Source: Leucogyrophana mollusca
Taxonomy: Eukaryota > Basidiomycota > Agaricomycetes > Boletales
DNA: 64,000 nt
Assembly (NCBI GenBank): GCA_021014945.1
Contig: MU266367.1
Span: 62,001 to 126,000 of the forward strand
Direction: 5' to 3'
The translations under genes and the position numbers were made by a program. Below, piece after piece: positions 61,703 through 64,000 of the stretch. Positions within the stretch are counted from its first letter, which is position 1. The number at the start of each line of letters is the position of its first letter. The notes below the pieces were generated by a model. It ran no database searches. It saw only the letters and a program-made list of their open reading frames with translations, and was not told the DNA's origin.

Positions 61703-63786
61703 CTACGCACCCACCGTCGCCCGGGGTGAAGGAGCTGGCGTAAGACCTTTCGGAAGCACTGCAGGAGGTGCCCCAGCTGAGATAGGCACGCGGGTCCAAT
61801 CCGGTATGATGCTCCTCGGGGCATGCTCAGAATTAGGAACGGACATCACCATGTCGTCATCGTCATCGTTCTGTGTGAGGTCTGCCTCGTCCCATTTCTC
61901 CCTCGCGACTTCTACTCCTCCCGTTTTCAGAGACCTGTGCAATGAAAAATAGGTTGGATGTTGTTACGGGCGACTTCAATGCACTACATACCCGGCTAGT
62001 GATCCTCCAACCCACGCCATGGTGGCAGGAGAGAAGGCAGGAGCCTTCCCTGCGTTGCCTGCCGCTCGAGCAGACGCTGGTGGTTGGGGTGCAGGGTTGT
62101 TGAGGATGGCAAAATAAGAGAGTAATGGACGGAGAGGAGCATAGCGGTCGTACTGGGGGGGAGCTGGTCTACCTGGACGAGGAGGCTGTCTAGATGAGGC
62201 GGGCGGCTCGATGGCACGTATCAGTTCCCTGTGCAGACGTGGGATGAACCCAGGGAGCATCGGCGTGCCACCGACAACTAGTATGGATGATGCCATAGTC
62301 TTTCGAAGATCTACCGGGACCTAGATAGCGCAAGTCAGCAAGGTCCCGCTGAGGTATTGATGCATTGATCAAAACGAACCTTGAGAAGGGTATCCAAGAT
62401 CACCTCAGCCACGCTGCTTTCGTCTACATCACCACCTTCGAAGAGTACCTCTGCGGCACGTTCACGGATCCATCCAGGGATAATCAATGTGCCGCGCCCG
62501 GTACCTGTTTGCTGAGACGCGGGAGGTACGACGCGTATTTGGAGGTCTGTGGCAGTGGAATGTCTCATATACATATTCGCAAGAACTTGTAGATGACTCT
62601 GGCCTCGGCTGGACTCTGAGACTCCAATGGGCTGGGGATGGGAGATTATCGAATAATCAGAGGAAGCTATATGTGATGAGGCGGTGCTCTCGAGCCCTAC
62701 TGACTCGCGAGAGAATGATGATTCGGACATGGCTGAGTCGCTAGGGGGCACGTCGAGTTCGACGAGCTCATCGCCGGTCTCAGGAGAAGAGACGCGCATG
62801 TCGTTTGTCGTTTCGAGTACACCACTGACGAAGCAACAACGCGTTTTTATTTCCTCGACGAGAGCATCTGTGAGGATCTCCTGAGGAACACGCATGGAGC
62901 GATTGGCGGCCGGTACGTTGACTGCGGCACTAAGAGAGGTAGGAGGAGGAAGGTACGTGCCAAAGAGGAGTAGGAGGGCTCGAAGGTGGGAGGTAAGTCT
63001 GGACCCTGCGAGAGGCGTTGTCCTCAGCTGAGGGAAAAGCGGTCTCGCGGCAAATATCTACTGATTGTGAGAGGGTAAACCTTAGAAGGAAGAGTGCACT
63101 GACTGGCAACACTGTTGACTCGAGATGCCCGGAATCAAGGACCAATCCAGTTATTCGGCCAACCGATAAGAGGGAAAGCAGATGACTTGACGCGAATGAT
63201 ATCGATGGAACCTCCACCATGAAGTCAAACTTCCATTCGGCGACACATGGTACAGCAACGTACTTGAAGGTTGTTGAACAGAATCCGCGCAATCATGTCC
63301 TTGATGTAAATGGGTAGCAGCGGGTGTTCTACCAGGATTACCTTCCGGGACTTGGGATCTGTTAACAAGGAGCTATGGCGCGAAGGGTAAAGTTGCTGCA
63401 CAGGACCGTAAATCGAAGAAACGAGCTTACTGGTGAAAAACAGCGCGCATGCACCTCTCTAGATTGATCTCAAGCAGTCTGTCTTGCTCGGCTCTTTCTG
63501 TTGGCTCTGTAGCGCGACTGCAACTCCATAAAGACTGGACATTGTGTGGCTCAGCGTAGAACACATCTCTCGCTTTACCCTCTCCACTGAACCCGACTTT
63601 CCATATCAGCGATCCAGGGTCTATGACGACGCGATCTTCGGTCCCATATAACGAGTGCCTGCGAGTGGTTGTGTAATGGGGCGATGCTTGGAGGATATGG
63701 GAGCCTGCCACTCGAGCGGTTGATGGTGTTGCTGCTGGTGTCACTGAGCCTGTCTTCGCGCGGGGAGTAACAGGAACTGCAGACAT
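61703..63786 (-). CDS. ARP10: Actin-related protein, Arp10-like (dynactin)
   Basis: Multi-exon minus gene. Start MSAVPVTPRAKTGSVTPAAT. Actin-fold segments: VVIDPGSLIWKVGFSGEGKA (phosphate-1 loop region), LLTDPKSRKVILVEHPLLP, FASSHLLSLLSVGRITGLVL, DSGHLESTVLP (second phosphate region) and the C-terminal SSILVVGGTPMLPGFIPRLH (adenosine motif). A long low-complexity insert (TASSHIASSDYSI and flanks) is usual for fungal Arp10/Arp11, the dynactin pointed-end subunit. The end is PKGLTPAPSPRATVGA. The gene is intact here and has a broken copy at 44560-45271. Confidence 0.82.
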
Positions 63787-64000
63787 CTCCGAGTTGTGAA
63801 TAACAGATGCCTAATTCTAAGGACCAATGATGAGTCGAGTCTAGTAGTATATCACGAGCATGCGACCAAACTGTCTTCATTTACTTTTGAAACACGTGAC
63901 AGCCTCTAGACTGAGATGCGGTTGCGCCTATCACTTACTTAGTGTATCTACTTAGTGTATCCTGGTCCACGTACGGATTCTGACGTAGCGTGATATAACG
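63787..64000 (-). repeat. 5' flank of ARP10, duplicated at 45272-45490
   Basis: Matches the flank of the ARP10 pseudogene up to the window edge. It includes a short local duplication (cttagtgtat twice near 63939-63960) that the other copy lacks. Confidence 0.7.

Overview
This window reads as nuclear DNA of a basidiomycete fungus, most likely an Agaricomycete. Genes are dense, almost every one is cut by many 45-70 nt GT-AG introns, GC content is moderate, and the housekeeping proteins (TFIIIC B-block subunit, Brf1, Prp17, Mcm3, Tip20/RINT1, Arp10) look like those of mushroom-forming fungi. I recognised no rRNA, tRNA, CRISPR array or virus. Exon boundaries were worked out by hand from reading frame, splice signals and paralogue comparison. 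Where several exons are not listed, only the gene span is given.

Layout. 1-5.5 kb: a 5'-truncated-in-window TFC3 gene (minus) head-to-head with BRF1 (plus), then a PRELI/Ups-type lipid-transfer gene. 5.7-8.8 kb: a peroxisomal ABCD half-transporter. 9.13-9.41 kb: a MITE with 29-bp inverted repeats and a TA duplication. 9.7-16.2 kb: accessory block 1 (KEX2-type repeat-peptide precursor A, UstYa/DUF3328-like protein 1, a single-pass membrane protein of unknown function, a class I glutamine-amidotransferase-like protein). 17.6-23.6 kb: a MED9-like gene, a HAD phosphatase, PRP17. 23.9-30.6 kb: a full-length ABCC transporter. 34-43.9 kb: a tiny Gly-rich secreted peptide, MCM3, TIP20/RINT1, a beta-carbonic anhydrase, an NAD-dependent epimerase/NmrA-like gene. 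44.5-45.5 kb: a broken, internally deleted copy of ARP10. 45.8-60.9 kb: a small Cys-rich secreted protein followed by accessory block 2 (UstYa-like protein 2, precursor B, amidotransferase-like protein 2, precursor C, a Myb/C2H2 regulator, membrane protein 2). 61.7-63.8 kb: intact ARP10.

The main discovery is a candidate ribosomally made peptide (RiPP) system present as two related blocks about 35 kb apart. Three precursor genes (A, B, C) share a signal-peptide exon of exactly 79 nt. Their repeats end in Lys-Arg or Glu-Arg, the kexin cleavage type. A conserved intron splits the final Arg codon, so repeat units are encoded by alternating mini-exons (29 and 49 nt in A). Nearly every repeat carries Tyr. 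Each block has one UstYa-like protein with two HxxHC motifs, the family that crosslinks Tyr-containing cores in ascomycete dikaritins such as ustiloxin. Each block also has one copy of two further paired gene families, with conserved exon lengths and, for the amidotransferase-like pair, a conserved core promoter. Precursor B is decaying: a frameshift stop is followed by vestigial exons. Chemistry and product are inference; the gene structures are read directly from the sequence.
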